Shown: piece after piece, positions 41,461 to 49,794 of the stretch
Layout of the letters: each line of letters opens with the position of its first letter
Numbering within the stretch: position 1 is the stretch's first letter
DNA from: Neorhizobium tomejilense
GTDB taxonomy: Bacteria; Pseudomonadota; Alphaproteobacteria; Rhizobiales; Rhizobiaceae
Direction of reading: 5' to 3'
Assembly: GCA_002968845.1 (NCBI GenBank)
Contig: PVBG01000015.1
Span: 91,279 to 155,278 of the forward strand
DNA: 64,000 bases
The notes under the pieces: model-generated
What the model was told of the DNA's origin: nothing
Databases searched by the model: none
Seen by the model: the letters and a program-made list of their open reading frames with translations, nothing else
Program-made: the position numbers and the translations under genes

Positions 41461-44115
41461 ATGGCATTGCTGACCGGTATGCGTGCGAAAATCGAGATCG
41501 ACGGCCTGAGCTATGATCTGATCGACTTGCCGGCCGAGGCAGGCGACGGTCTCGCACGCATGCCGTATATCCATAGGATATTGCTGGAAAACGTTCTAAG
41601 GACGGCCGGCGAGGATGCTTTGCGGGCCAAGGCCGCCATCGCCGCATGGCTGAAGACGGGCCAGAGCGACGTCGAAATCCCGTTCCTGCCGAACCGCGTC
41701 CTGATGCATGACACCACTTGCGGCCCGGCGCTGGTCGATATCGCCGGCATGCGTTCCGCACTGGCGGAAGCAGGAGGCGATCCGGCGCTGCTCAATCCCG
41801 TCGTCCCCGTCGACGTTTCCACCGATCACTCGCTGGCGGTCGATGTTTTCGGGACGACCGGCGCCGCAGAACACAATATGAAGCGGGAATATGAGCGCAA
41901 TGCCGAGCGCTACAGCTTCATGAAATGGGCGACGAATACGCTCACCGGTTTCCGCGCCCATCCGCCCGGCACCGGTATCATGCACACGCTCAATCTCGAA
42001 CGCCTGGCGACCGTGGTGTCGGCGCATCAGCGGGATGGCCGGCTTTGGGCTATCCCGGATACCTTGATCGGAACCGACAGCCACACGCCGATGATCAACG
42101 GGATCGGCGTTCTGGCATGGGGTGTGGGTGGTCTTGAAGCGGAGAGCGTCCTTTTCGGCATGCCGGTCACGCTGCGTGTGCCCGACGTCGTCGGCGTTCG
42201 CCTGACAGGAAAGCTGAGACAAGGGGTTCTTGCGACCGATCTCGCGCTCGTGGTGACGCATCTGCTGCGTCAGATCGACCTCCAGGACAAGTTCGTCGAG
42301 TTTTACGGGCCTGGCGTCACCAATCTGGCCGCCGGCGACCGCGCGGTCGTGGCCAATATGGCCCCTGAGTTTGGTGCCAATAGCGGCTACTTCCCGGTCG
42401 ATCGCCGGTCGATCGACTATCTCTTGCAAACCGGCCGCAGCAACGAGCACGTGCGGCTTGTCGAATGTTATGCGAAACGGGCTGGCATCTGGTTCGATCC
42501 GGAGGCCAATCCCCGCTACAGCTCGACGCTCAACCTCGATCTCAGCGACGTTGAACCCAGCCTCGCAGGCCCGCGCCGTCCGCAGGACAGGATCGCCGTC
42601 GGCGAAACGCGAGCAGCCATCCGGAAAATAACGGGGACCCGGGAAAATCCTCCCCTTGAAGGCAGACCAAACGACGGAGCGGTGGCGATCGCCGCGATCA
42701 CCAGCTGTACGAACACCTCCGATCCGCGGCTTCTCGTGGCCGCCGGTCTTCTCGCGCGCAAGGCTCGCGGCTATGGCCTGCGGCCGCCGCATTGGGTGAA
42801 GACTTCGCTTGCCCCGGGATCGCCAACCGCCGGGCGCTATCTCGTCCGCGCCGGCCTGCTGAATGACCTGGAAGCGGTCGGCTTCGGCATCGTCGGTTAC
42901 GGCTGCACGACCTGTATCGGCAATTCCGGTCCTCTGACCAAGCCCGTCGCAGACGCGATGGCCGAGCGCCAGATACTGCCCGTCGCGGTCCTCTCCGGTA
43001 ACCGGAACTTCCCCGGCCGGGTTCATGCGCAGCTGGAAGCCGGGTTCCTCGCCTCGCCGCCGATGGTCGTTGCTTTCGCGCTCGCCGGAACTGTCGAGAT
43101 CGACATCCTCCACGACCCGATCGGCGTTTCCGCCGACGGCACGCCCGTGACGCTCGCGATGCTCTGGCCCAGCGCCGAGGAAATCGACCTGCTTTTCGCC
43201 AAGGCTTCGAGTGTCAGCGACTTCGCGGCGACCTACGAGGCGGCGGAGACGAGCCCGGCCTGGAAAGACCTCGCCGCCCCGTCGAGCATCCTGTTCCCGT
43301 GGAATGAAAACTCCACTTATGTAAGGCGCCCGCCCTTCGCGAGCTTCGGGGAAGGAACCCGGCTCGGCACCTACCAGGGTTATCCGATCCTTGTTCTCGG
43401 CGACGACATGACGACCGACCATATTTCGCCGGCCGGTGCGATCCCGGCACAGGGAGAGGCCGGACGATATCTCATCGAGCGCGGCGAAAACCCCAGCGAT
43501 CTCAACGTCTTTTCCTCGCGGCGCGGAAACTGGGAGGTCATGATCCGCGGCCTGTTCACCAACAAGGCGGCGCGCAACCTCCTGGCGCCGGATATCACGC
43601 TGGGCTTCACAGTCCATGCCGGGTCGGGAGAACCGCTGCCGTTGTGGGATGCGGCGCAGCGCTACAAGGCCGAAGGCAGGTCCGTCGTCATTGTCGCCGG
43701 CGCACGATACGGAATGGGCTCGTCCCGCGATTGGGCGGCCAAGGGTGCGGCGCTCCTCGGGGTGCGGGCGGTTCTGGCCTCCAGCTTCGAGCGCATTCAC
43801 CGTTGGAACCTGATCGGCATGGGCATCCTTCCTCTGCGCCTTCCGCATGATCAGGCGCCGGAGACACTCAAACTCCGCCCCGGCGATGTCCTGACCGTCC
43901 AGGCTGAACCGGAGATGATTTCTCCGCGCTGCGACGTGCCGGTATCTGTCAGGCGAACCGACGGCTCCTCGAGGATATTCAAGACGTCGGCTGCAATCGA
44001 AACGAATGCCGAGGTCGAACTGCTGCGCGCCGGTGGCATCCTTCCGCTGATCCTCAGGCGTTACCTTGCCAAGTCGGCACCCGGCGCTGGATCCCCGGAA
44101 TTTCTCCGGGCCTAA
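41461..44115 (+). CDS. Second aconitase-family hydratase (AcnA-like)
   Basis: Aconitase of 884 residues with the iron-sulfur cysteines C416 (ITSCTNTSD), C482 and C485 (GYGCTTCIGNSG) intact and the C-terminal swivel domain with GSSRDWAAKGA. It follows the AcnA/IRP architecture, including HTPMINGIGVLAWGVGG. A housekeeping aconitase is expected elsewhere in the genome, so this copy, 12 bp after an aminotransferase gene, is probably specialised. It may act on citrate released by the pathway or on a homologous tricarboxylate such as 2-methylcitrate-type compounds. The AcnD versus AcnA assignment cannot be made by eye. The start could also be the ATG at 41479. Confidence 0.85.
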   Translation: MALLTGMRAKIEIDGLSYDLIDLPAEAGDGLARMPYIHRILLENVLRTAGEDALRAKAAIAAWLKTGQSDVEIPFLPNRVLMHDTTCGPALVDIAGMRSALAEAGGDPALLNPVVPVDVSTDHSLAVDVFGTTGAAEHNMKREYERNAERYSFMKWATNTLTGFRAHPPGTGIMHTLNLERLATVVSAHQRDGRLWAIPDTLIGTDSHTPMINGIGVLAWGVGGLEAESVLFGMPVTLRVPDVVGVRLTGKLRQGVLATDLALVVTHLLRQIDLQDKFVEFYGPGVTNLAAGDRAVVANMAPEFGANSGYFPVDRRSIDYLLQTGRSNEHVRLVECYAKRAGIWFDPEANPRYSSTLNLDLSDVEPSLAGPRRPQDRIAVGETRAAIRKITGTRENPPLEGRPNDGAVAIAAITSCTNTSDPRLLVAAGLLARKARGYGLRPPHWVKTSLAPGSPTAGRYLVRAGLLNDLEAVGFGIVGYGCTTCIGNSGPLTKPVADAMAERQILPVAVLSGNRNFPGRVHAQLEAGFLASPPMVVAFALAGTVEIDILHDPIGVSADGTPVTLAMLWPSAEEIDLLFAKASSVSDFAATYEAAETSPAWKDLAAPSSILFPWNENSTYVRRPPFASFGEGTRLGTYQGYPILVLGDDMTTDHISPAGAIPAQGEAGRYLIERGENPSDLNVFSSRRGNWEVMIRGLFTNKAARNLLAPDITLGFTVHAGSGEPLPLWDAAQRYKAEGRSVVIVAGARYGMGSSRDWAAKGAALLGVRAVLASSFERIHRWNLIGMGILPLRLPHDQAPETLKLRPGDVLTVQAEPEMISPRCDVPVSVRRTDGSSRIFKTSAAIETNAEVELLRAGGILPLILRRYLAKSAPGAGSPEFLRA

Positions 44116-44179
44116 GCGTCCTGGAACTATCGCTCCTTCTCTCAGTTAGTGGGTCCCACACAACCAAAGAGGAAATGCG

Positions 44180-44695
44180 ATGGCAGATACATCCGAAACC
44201 CGCTCCATCTTCGTGACCGGCCTCAAGAACGCGCACGCCATGGAAAACCAGGCCCTGTCGATCATGAAGCCGCAGGTCTCGCGGATCGAAAACTATCCGG
44301 AGGTGGCGGCGCGGCTCGAGCAGCATATCCGTGAGACGGAGGGCCAGATCGCCAGGATCGAGGACGTTCTCAAGAGCTTGGCGGAAGATCATTCGAGCTT
44401 GAAGGACATGGCATTGTCCCTCACCGGCAGCATGGCGGCGATGGGACACAGCGTTGCCGGCGACGAAATCATCAAGAACTCGCTCGCCAATTTCGCTTTC
44501 GAGAATTACGAGATCGCCGCCTACAAGTCGCTCATCACCATCGCCGAACATGGCGGCTTTCCGGGACTGGCGCCAGCGCTGAAAAGCAATCTCGAGGAAG
44601 AGATCGCCATGGCCAAATGGCTGGACGACAATCTGAAGAGCGTGACGATGAAGTTCGCCTCGCTCAAGGAAGCGGGCGAACGTGCCAAGATCTGA
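44180..44695 (+). CDS. DUF892 ferritin-like protein (YciE/YciF family)
   Basis: Protein of 171 residues, all alpha-helical in appearance. The ferritin-like helices carry HAMENQALSIM (residues about 18-28), HIRETEGQIARIEDVL and NFAFENYEIAAYKSLI, whose Glu/His spacing fits a di-iron four-helix bundle. YciE/YciF proteins are linked to general stress in many Proteobacteria; the function is not settled. It has its own AGAGGAAATGCG ribosome site 64 bp after aconitase and a strong terminator behind it, so it may be co-transcribed or separate. Confidence 0.85.
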   Translation: MADTSETRSIFVTGLKNAHAMENQALSIMKPQVSRIENYPEVAARLEQHIRETEGQIARIEDVLKSLAEDHSSLKDMALSLTGSMAAMGHSVAGDEIIKNSLANFAFENYEIAAYKSLITIAEHGGFPGLAPALKSNLEEEIAMAKWLDDNLKSVTMKFASLKEAGERAKI

Positions 44696-44715
44696 CCAAC
44701 GCCGTTCCTTTCCCG

Positions 44716-44750
44716 GTCGATCCTGCGGGCCAACCCGCAGGATCGACTTT
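44716..44750 (+). terminator. Hairpin terminator behind the DUF892 gene
   Basis: A perfect 14-bp stem (GTCGATCCTGCGGG at 44716-44729, CCCGCAGGATCGAC at 44734-44747) with a 4-nt loop is followed by TTT. The stem is very stable though the T-run is short. Confidence 0.7.
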
Positions 44751-44787
44751 GCGGCCCGACTGCCGGTATCCCTGAAGGAGCGGAAAC

Positions 44788-44949
44788 ATGCCTGACGACG
44801 GCAAATCGGGGCTCGATCTTTTTCAAAGCGCGAGCTCGCGTCGAACCGTTTCCAGACGCTCCATGGCAATCACGCCATCGGCGATCGTCGGCGCGGGTGT
44901 CGTCGCCCCCCCGAGCGCGGGAACCACATCGGCCAGCAACGAATGGTAA
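44788..44949 (+). pseudogene. Cut-off gene start (53 codons) behind an ideal ribosome site
   Basis: AAGGAG at 44775-44780 lies 7 bases before an ATG that opens MPDDGKSGLDLFQSASSRR and runs into the antisense of the minus-strand oxidoreductase gene, ending at a TAA at 44949. The first dozen codons look like a real gene start; the rest is a mirror of the oxidoreductase 3' end. It is best read as the 5' stub of a gene truncated when the sugar operon was placed here. It could also be a genuine small overlapping gene, but nothing supports that. Confidence 0.3.
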
Positions 44950-45818
44950 CCCTTCGGATCCTCGTTGGCTGCGGCGGTGAAGTTCGGTTTCCACGTCAGC
45001 GTGTCGCAGTCCTCCTTCAGCGTCGCGCCCAGGTCGTCGATCTTGAAGGGTGGATTGCGATGCCAGCGGATTTCGATCACGTCCTCCACCTCGATACGCT
45101 GGTGGTCGCCCATCAGCTCGATCCGCTCGACCGGCGTGCCGCGTGACTGGATCGTACCCATGGCAATGTTGCCGATCGCTCCGCATTCGAACTCGAAGGC
45201 GACATGGAACAGCAGCCGGCCCGGAGCTTTCTCCACCTTGCGCGTCGAGATCGAACGAACCGGCGATACCAGAAAGGACGCCAGATCCATGTAATGAACG
45301 CAGTGATGCAGGAAAAAGCCGGTGTAATCGACATTGCCGGCGAAATAGCCCGGTGCCGTCATGTAAAAACCGGTCAAGCCGAATACCTCCCCGAAGCGGC
45401 CGGACTTGACGATATTAGCCGCCATGCGGTTGCCGATCGAATAGCGCTTCATGAAGCCGAGCAGCAGCGGCTTGTTCGCCTTTTCCGAAGCGGCCAGAAG
45501 TTCCCGCGCCCCGGCGGCGGAACCCGATGGCGGCTTTTCCATGAAGACAGGCAAGCCTCGTTCGAGCGCCGCCTTGCCGAAGGCGAGGTGCTGATCCGGG
45601 CCGACGGCCATCCCGACCGCATCGATGCCGCGGGTCGAAAGCAGGGCCTGCGCGTCCGTCGTCAGGTTGGCAACGCCGAATTGCCGGCCGGCGTCCTTCA
45701 GGCGTTTGCCGTCGATATCGCACAGCGCGACGATCTCGACGTCATGGCGCACGAGTTGGGGAAGCAGCATCTGGGTTGCATGAACGCCGCAACCGATCCA
45801 ACCGATTTTCAAAGTCAT
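44823..45818 (-). CDS. Gfo/Idh/MocA-family NAD(P)-dependent oxidoreductase
   Basis: Protein of 331 residues. An N-terminal Rossmann fold (KIGWIGCGVHATQMLLPQL) and the EKP motif in PVFMEKPPSGS are typical; the C-terminal substrate domain includes YTGFFLHHCVHYMDLASF, where His residues often take part in catalysis. These enzymes oxidise or epimerise sugars and polyols such as inositols. It overlaps the TIM-barrel gene upstream by 4 bp and is last in the minus operon, probably acting on the imported sugar. Confidence 0.85.
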   Translation of the reverse strand: MTLKIGWIGCGVHATQMLLPQLVRHDVEIVALCDIDGKRLKDAGRQFGVANLTTDAQALLSTRGIDAVGMAVGPDQHLAFGKAALERGLPVFMEKPPSGSAAGARELLAASEKANKPLLLGFMKRYSIGNRMAANIVKSGRFGEVFGLTGFYMTAPGYFAGNVDYTGFFLHHCVHYMDLASFLVSPVRSISTRKVEKAPGRLLFHVAFEFECGAIGNIAMGTIQSRGTPVERIELMGDHQRIEVEDVIEIRWHRNPPFKIDDLGATLKEDCDTLTWKPNFTAAANEDPKGYHSLLADVVPALGGATTPAPTIADGVIAMERLETVRRELAL

Positions 45819-46696
45819 CGACGATATTCCGTAAGCAGGAGATGGGATTTCATGAATGCGCTCGAGGCCGCGAGGCGATCGCTCTCATCCTCGTGCGGCG
45901 GGCGCCATTGGGCGAACGGCACGCCGAAGCGGTCGTCGTTGCGCCGGAACGGTTCCAGCGAAACCGGCCCCTTATAGCCGATCTCGTGGAGCGCCCGGCA
46001 GACGTCGACCCAGTCGGTAGAACCCGTGCCTGGGAAGCCGCGGTGGTTTTCATTGGCCTGGAAATGCACCAGCCGGTCACCGGCAAGCCGGATGGCCTCG
46101 GCGATCGAGCTTTCCTCCATGTGCATGTGGAAAGTGTCGAGCATCAGCTTGACGGCTGGATGATCGACGGTATCCAGCAGTTCCATCGCCTGATGCGTGG
46201 TGCAAAGAACGTCGCTTTCGAAGCGGTTGAGCGGCTCGACGGCCAGCAAAACACCCATTTTGGCTGCGTGGTCTCCGGCTTCCTTCAGGCCTTTGACGCA
46301 ACGCTCCTTGCGGGCCAGCCGTTCGGCCTCGTCGACCGGCTGCGGGGCACGGCCGGCGAACACGAGAGGATTGCCCGTCAGCGGCCCACCGACGATCTTC
46401 GAACCGAGGCCTGCCGCGCAATCGGCCGTATATTTCAGATATTCGACACCGGCGCGACGGGCTTCGGCATCGGCCGACGCAAGGTTGCGCTGCAGGTTGA
46501 CGCGGGCGGCGAGCACGACGCCGAGACCGACATCATCGAGCGCTTTCTTCGTTTCCCGGATGTCGAGTTCGCCGGCTTCCGGGACCAGAAGCTCCACGAA
46601 GTCAAAACCGTGCTGACGCATCTTTGCAAACAGCGGAAAATGCTCGGCCGTGAAGGGCCTTGCATACTGCATCGAAATCAACCCGATGGGGTTCAT
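45815..46696 (-). CDS. TIM-barrel sugar isomerase/epimerase (AP endonuclease 2 family)
   Basis: Xylose-isomerase-like TIM-barrel protein of 293 residues. The metal-ligand block LLAVEPLNRFESD (Glu of EPLN), MLDTFHMHMEE (Asp/His) and HFQANENHRGFPGTG match the D-tagatose/D-psicose 3-epimerase and hydroxypyruvate-isomerase-like group. With the adjacent Gfo/Idh/MocA enzyme it forms a pair common in polyol and rare-sugar operons. Substrate unknown. A small GTCGGC-TAC-GCCGAC hairpin (46725-46739) lies in the 55-bp gap before it. Confidence 0.82.
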   Translation of the reverse strand: MNPIGLISMQYARPFTAEHFPLFAKMRQHGFDFVELLVPEAGELDIRETKKALDDVGLGVVLAARVNLQRNLASADAEARRAGVEYLKYTADCAAGLGSKIVGGPLTGNPLVFAGRAPQPVDEAERLARKERCVKGLKEAGDHAAKMGVLLAVEPLNRFESDVLCTTHQAMELLDTVDHPAVKLMLDTFHMHMEESSIAEAIRLAGDRLVHFQANENHRGFPGTGSTDWVDVCRALHEIGYKGPVSLEPFRRNDDRFGVPFAQWRPPHEDESDRLAASSAFMKSHLLLTEYRR

Positions 46697-46751
46697 TGTT
46701 ACGTCCTCTTTTACATTCCGCTTCGTCGGCTACGCCGACCATTCCTTGCCC

Positions 46752-47582
46752 TTATCCCTTGACCGCGCCCTGGGTCAGCCCGCCGATCAGGCGCCGCTGC
46801 ACGAGAAGGAAAAGGATGGTCGCGGGCATTGCGCCGACCACTGCGCCTGCCGCCAGCAGTCCCCATTCGATCTGGTATTCGCCGATCAGCGTCTGGATCG
46901 CGACCGTGACCGGGCGCACGTTCCGCCCGCCGAGCGTCAGCGCGTAGAGATATTCGTTCCAGGCGGTGATGAAGATGTAAATGCCGGTCGAGATGATGCC
47001 CGGCATGGTCAGCGGCAGGACTATCCTGCGCAGCGCCGTCAGGCGCGAGCATCCGTCGGTCATGGCCGCTTCGTCGAGGCTTTTCGGGATGGCGCCGATA
47101 TAGCTTGTCAGCATCCACACCGCGAACGGGATCGCCACCGTCGCATTGGCGAGGATCAGGCCGAAATGGGTGTCGAGGATGTTGAAACGGCGCATCAGCA
47201 CGAAGAGCGGCAGGATGAGCAGCACGATCGGGAACATGTTGATCAGAAGGAACTGCAGCATCAGCAGCTTGCGGCCCGGAAACCGGAAGCGCGAAAAGGC
47301 ATAGGCCGCCGTGACCGAGACGATCAGCCCGACGACAACCGTGCCGGCGGCGATGATCAGGCTGTCCAGCATGTTCTTGAGGAAGGATGTCTGCTCGATG
47401 AGCCGCACGTAGTTGTCGAGGCTCCAGCCGAGCGGCGAAAGCGACACGCCCGTGGCATTCAACACCGCGGTCGGCGTCAGCGATGTCAGGATCATCCAGG
47501 CGAAGGGTGCCATGGCGAAGAGGACGATCAGCAGGACCGGAAGGTCGGTGGTGATGATCCGGCGAAGTGCACTTTGTTTCAT
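46752..47582 (-). CDS. Carbohydrate ABC transporter permease, MalG type
   Basis: Inner-membrane permease of 276 residues, CUT1 class. The helical pattern is typical and the EAA-type coupling loop reads SLDEAAMTDGCSRLTALRRIVLPL; the C-terminal RRLIGGLTQGAVKG is the usual MalG-type end. It overlaps the partner permease by 4 bp. Confidence 0.9.
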   Translation of the reverse strand: MKQSALRRIITTDLPVLLIVLFAMAPFAWMILTSLTPTAVLNATGVSLSPLGWSLDNYVRLIEQTSFLKNMLDSLIIAAGTVVVGLIVSVTAAYAFSRFRFPGRKLLMLQFLLINMFPIVLLILPLFVLMRRFNILDTHFGLILANATVAIPFAVWMLTSYIGAIPKSLDEAAMTDGCSRLTALRRIVLPLTMPGIISTGIYIFITAWNEYLYALTLGGRNVRPVTVAIQTLIGEYQIEWGLLAAGAVVGAMPATILFLLVQRRLIGGLTQGAVKG

Positions 47583-48502
47583 CGTTCCACCTCGCGCATC
47601 GTACGGGAGAGATAGAGAACCACGAAGGCGCCGAGCAGGATCGTGAAGGTGACGGCGATCGCGGTGCCGTAGCCGAAATCGAGGTTCTGGCGCGCCTTGA
47701 TGAAGGCATAAAGCGGCAGGGTGTGCGTGGCATAACCGGGGCCGCCGCCGGTCATCACGAAGATGACGTCCATGGAATTGGCGACCCAGATCACCCGCAG
47801 CAAACCGGCCGTTGCGAGCACCGGCGCGATGCCCGGCAGCGTGATATGGACGAACTGCCGCCAGGTGGAGGCGCCATCGATCGACGCCGCTTCATATTGG
47901 CTGCGCGGAATACCCTGGAGGCCGGCAAGGATCATCACCGCGAAGAAAGGAAAGCCCTGCCAGGTCAGGGTGGCGATGATCGCATAGATCGCCACGTTGG
48001 GATCGGCGAGCCACGGAACTGCGGACTGGACGATCGACAGGTAGATGAGGATGTCATTGAGCACGCCCGTATTCGGGTCATAGATCCAGCGCCACATCAG
48101 CGCGATCACAACGCTCGGTAGCGCCCAGGGAATGATGATGAGCGCCCGTGCCAACCCACGCCAGGGAAACTCGCGATTGAGGAGCAGGGCCGCGACAAGC
48201 CCGAGCCCCATCTGCAATGGCACGGTCAATCCGATCCAGATGACGGTGTTCCACAACGCCGTCCAGAAGACCGGATCGTTGAACAGCTTGACGTAGTTGC
48301 CGAAGCCCACGAACTTGCTGGCATTGGGGCGAAACAGGATCAAGTCGTAGAAGCTCGTGAAGACGGCCTGCACCATCGGCATGAAGACGATGACGAGGGT
48401 CACCACGACAGCCGGTGCAAGCAGCCAGTACGGCAGAAGCCGTTCCGAATGCCAGCGGAACAGCGTGCGGCGCTCCACGGTAGAATGGTTCGATCGGGAC
48501 AT
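47579..48502 (-). CDS. Carbohydrate ABC transporter permease, MalF type
   Basis: CUT1 permease of 307 residues. First helix YWLLAPAVVVTLVIVFMP, coupling loop SQYEAASIDGASTWRQFVHITLP. The ATG at 48502 is chosen; a GTG at 48541 would add 13 residues but lies inside the intercistronic hairpin. It works with the MalG-type partner and the ATPase encoded divergently at 51550. Confidence 0.88.
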   Translation of the reverse strand: MSRSNHSTVERRTLFRWHSERLLPYWLLAPAVVVTLVIVFMPMVQAVFTSFYDLILFRPNASKFVGFGNYVKLFNDPVFWTALWNTVIWIGLTVPLQMGLGLVAALLLNREFPWRGLARALIIIPWALPSVVIALMWRWIYDPNTGVLNDILIYLSIVQSAVPWLADPNVAIYAIIATLTWQGFPFFAVMILAGLQGIPRSQYEAASIDGASTWRQFVHITLPGIAPVLATAGLLRVIWVANSMDVIFVMTGGGPGYATHTLPLYAFIKARQNLDFGYGTAIAVTFTILLGAFVVLYLSRTMREVER

Positions 48503-48530
48503 GCGGATCCAGCCTCGAGGCGGGGAAAGA

Positions 48531-48557
48531 GGCCCCGACACAGGACGTGCCGGGGCC
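48531..48557 (-). other. Intercistronic hairpin after the sugar-binding-protein gene
   Basis: GGCCCCG (48531-48537) and CGGGGCC (48551-48557) form a 7-bp stem that can extend inward by 3 bp past one mismatch. It lies in the 66-bp gap between the binding-protein gene and the MalF-type permease on the minus strand. As at 22869-22895, it probably helps keep binding-protein mRNA above permease mRNA. Confidence 0.5.
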
Positions 48558-48568
48558 GGAGGCGACTT

Positions 48569-49768
48569 TTACTGGGCAAACAGCGTCTGCAACTGTTCCA
48601 TCATCTGCTTGGGCGTGATCTGGCCGGTCAACGCCCGCTGCATGTTGGTCTGCCAGGCCGTGTTGACGAATTCCGAGACCGCGGAGTTCTGCGGCAGCAC
48701 CCTGGCGAACGGCAGGGATTGGACGGTCGCTTCGACGAAACGGCGCTCATGGAGCTTCCAGTCGGCAGAGCCGCTCTTCGTGACGGTCAGCTGGCCCGTC
48801 GCGCCGTTGAAGGCGACGTTGTTCTTGCCCTCGGCCAGGAAGGAGATCCACTTCCAGGCAGCGTCCTTGACCGAGGACGAGGAGAAGATCGCAAGCGACT
48901 CATCGCCGTAAGACGTCCATTGACCATTGCCGCATTTCGGAACCGGCACGGCGGACACCTTGTCGCCGAGAGCCGCAACGAGATCCTTGGACGAACCGAT
49001 ATGGTGGATGGTCATGGCCGTCTTGCCGGATTTGAACGCGGCGACAATTTCCTGGAAACCGTCATTCGGCGCGGACGGCGGAATGACCTTGTCCTTCTGG
49101 AAGAGGTCGACCAGCCATTGGTTGGCGGCGATCGCCTCGGGCTTGGTCAGGCCACCCGGCTTCAGCTCGGCGCCCTGGGAGAGCACGAAAGCGCCCCATT
49201 GGTCCCAGCCGCCCTTGCCGCCGCGCAGGCCGAAGCCGTAGGTCTGCGGCGCATTGGTGAGCTTGATCGCCGCATTGCGGAAATCTTCGCAGGTCTTGGG
49301 CGGCTGCAGACCGGCCGCCTGGAAGAGATCGGTCCGGTAATAGAGATAAAGGACCACGTACTGGATCGGCAGGTAATACTGCTTTCCGTCCGGACCTTTG
49401 TTCAGGTCGAGCAGGTTGTCCAGCAGGTCGGCCTTGCCCTTCCACGCGTCCAGCTGCTTGCCGATCGGCTCCAGCGCTCCCATTTCCGCAAGCCGGGGCT
49501 GGGCGAAGAGCTTCACCATCGCCGCATCCGGCGCATTGCCGCCAACCAGCGCAGTGTAAAGATTGTCGTAGTAGCTGTTCCACGGCACGTTCTCGGCTTC
49601 GATCTTGATGCCGGGATTGGCTGTCTCGAACTTCTTGACCAGGTCCGACATCGGGTTTGCCGGGTTGTCGAAATGGTACCAGAAGCGGACGGTTTCCGCT
49701 TTCGCCTGACCGAATGCGGCCGAAGCCGCAAGAGCGGCGCTAAGCGCGAGTGTCTTCAGAAATTTCAT
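48569..49768 (-). CDS. Carbohydrate ABC transporter substrate-binding protein (SBP family 1)
   Basis: Binding protein of 399 residues with a Sec signal peptide (LKTLALSAALAASAAFGQAKA). SBP_bac_1 landmarks: VRFWYHFDNPANPMSDLVKKFE opening lobe (core VKKFETANPGIKIE) and a GxxAMTIHHIGS hinge segment. CUT1 binding proteins of this kind take up sugars, polyols or glycosides. First transport gene of the minus operon, 26 bp after the esterase gene. Confidence 0.88.
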   Translation of the reverse strand: MKFLKTLALSAALAASAAFGQAKAETVRFWYHFDNPANPMSDLVKKFETANPGIKIEAENVPWNSYYDNLYTALVGGNAPDAAMVKLFAQPRLAEMGALEPIGKQLDAWKGKADLLDNLLDLNKGPDGKQYYLPIQYVVLYLYYRTDLFQAAGLQPPKTCEDFRNAAIKLTNAPQTYGFGLRGGKGGWDQWGAFVLSQGAELKPGGLTKPEAIAANQWLVDLFQKDKVIPPSAPNDGFQEIVAAFKSGKTAMTIHHIGSSKDLVAALGDKVSAVPVPKCGNGQWTSYGDESLAIFSSSSVKDAAWKWISFLAEGKNNVAFNGATGQLTVTKSGSADWKLHERRFVEATVQSLPFARVLPQNSAVSEFVNTAWQTNMQRALTGQITPKQMMEQLQTLFAQ

Positions 49769-49794
49769 AGTCTCCTCCTCTTGATCCGTTCACG

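Noticed and set aside
41596..43848. A 750-codon open frame antisense to the aconitase gene
   Set aside because: High-GC third-position bias leaves long open antisense frames; the plus strand carries all aconitase motifs, and the antisense product shows no family pattern.
46725..46739. GTCGGC-TAC-GCCGAC hairpin as a terminator
   Set aside because: Six-bp stem, 3-nt loop and no T-run; kept only as a note in the TIM-barrel entry.
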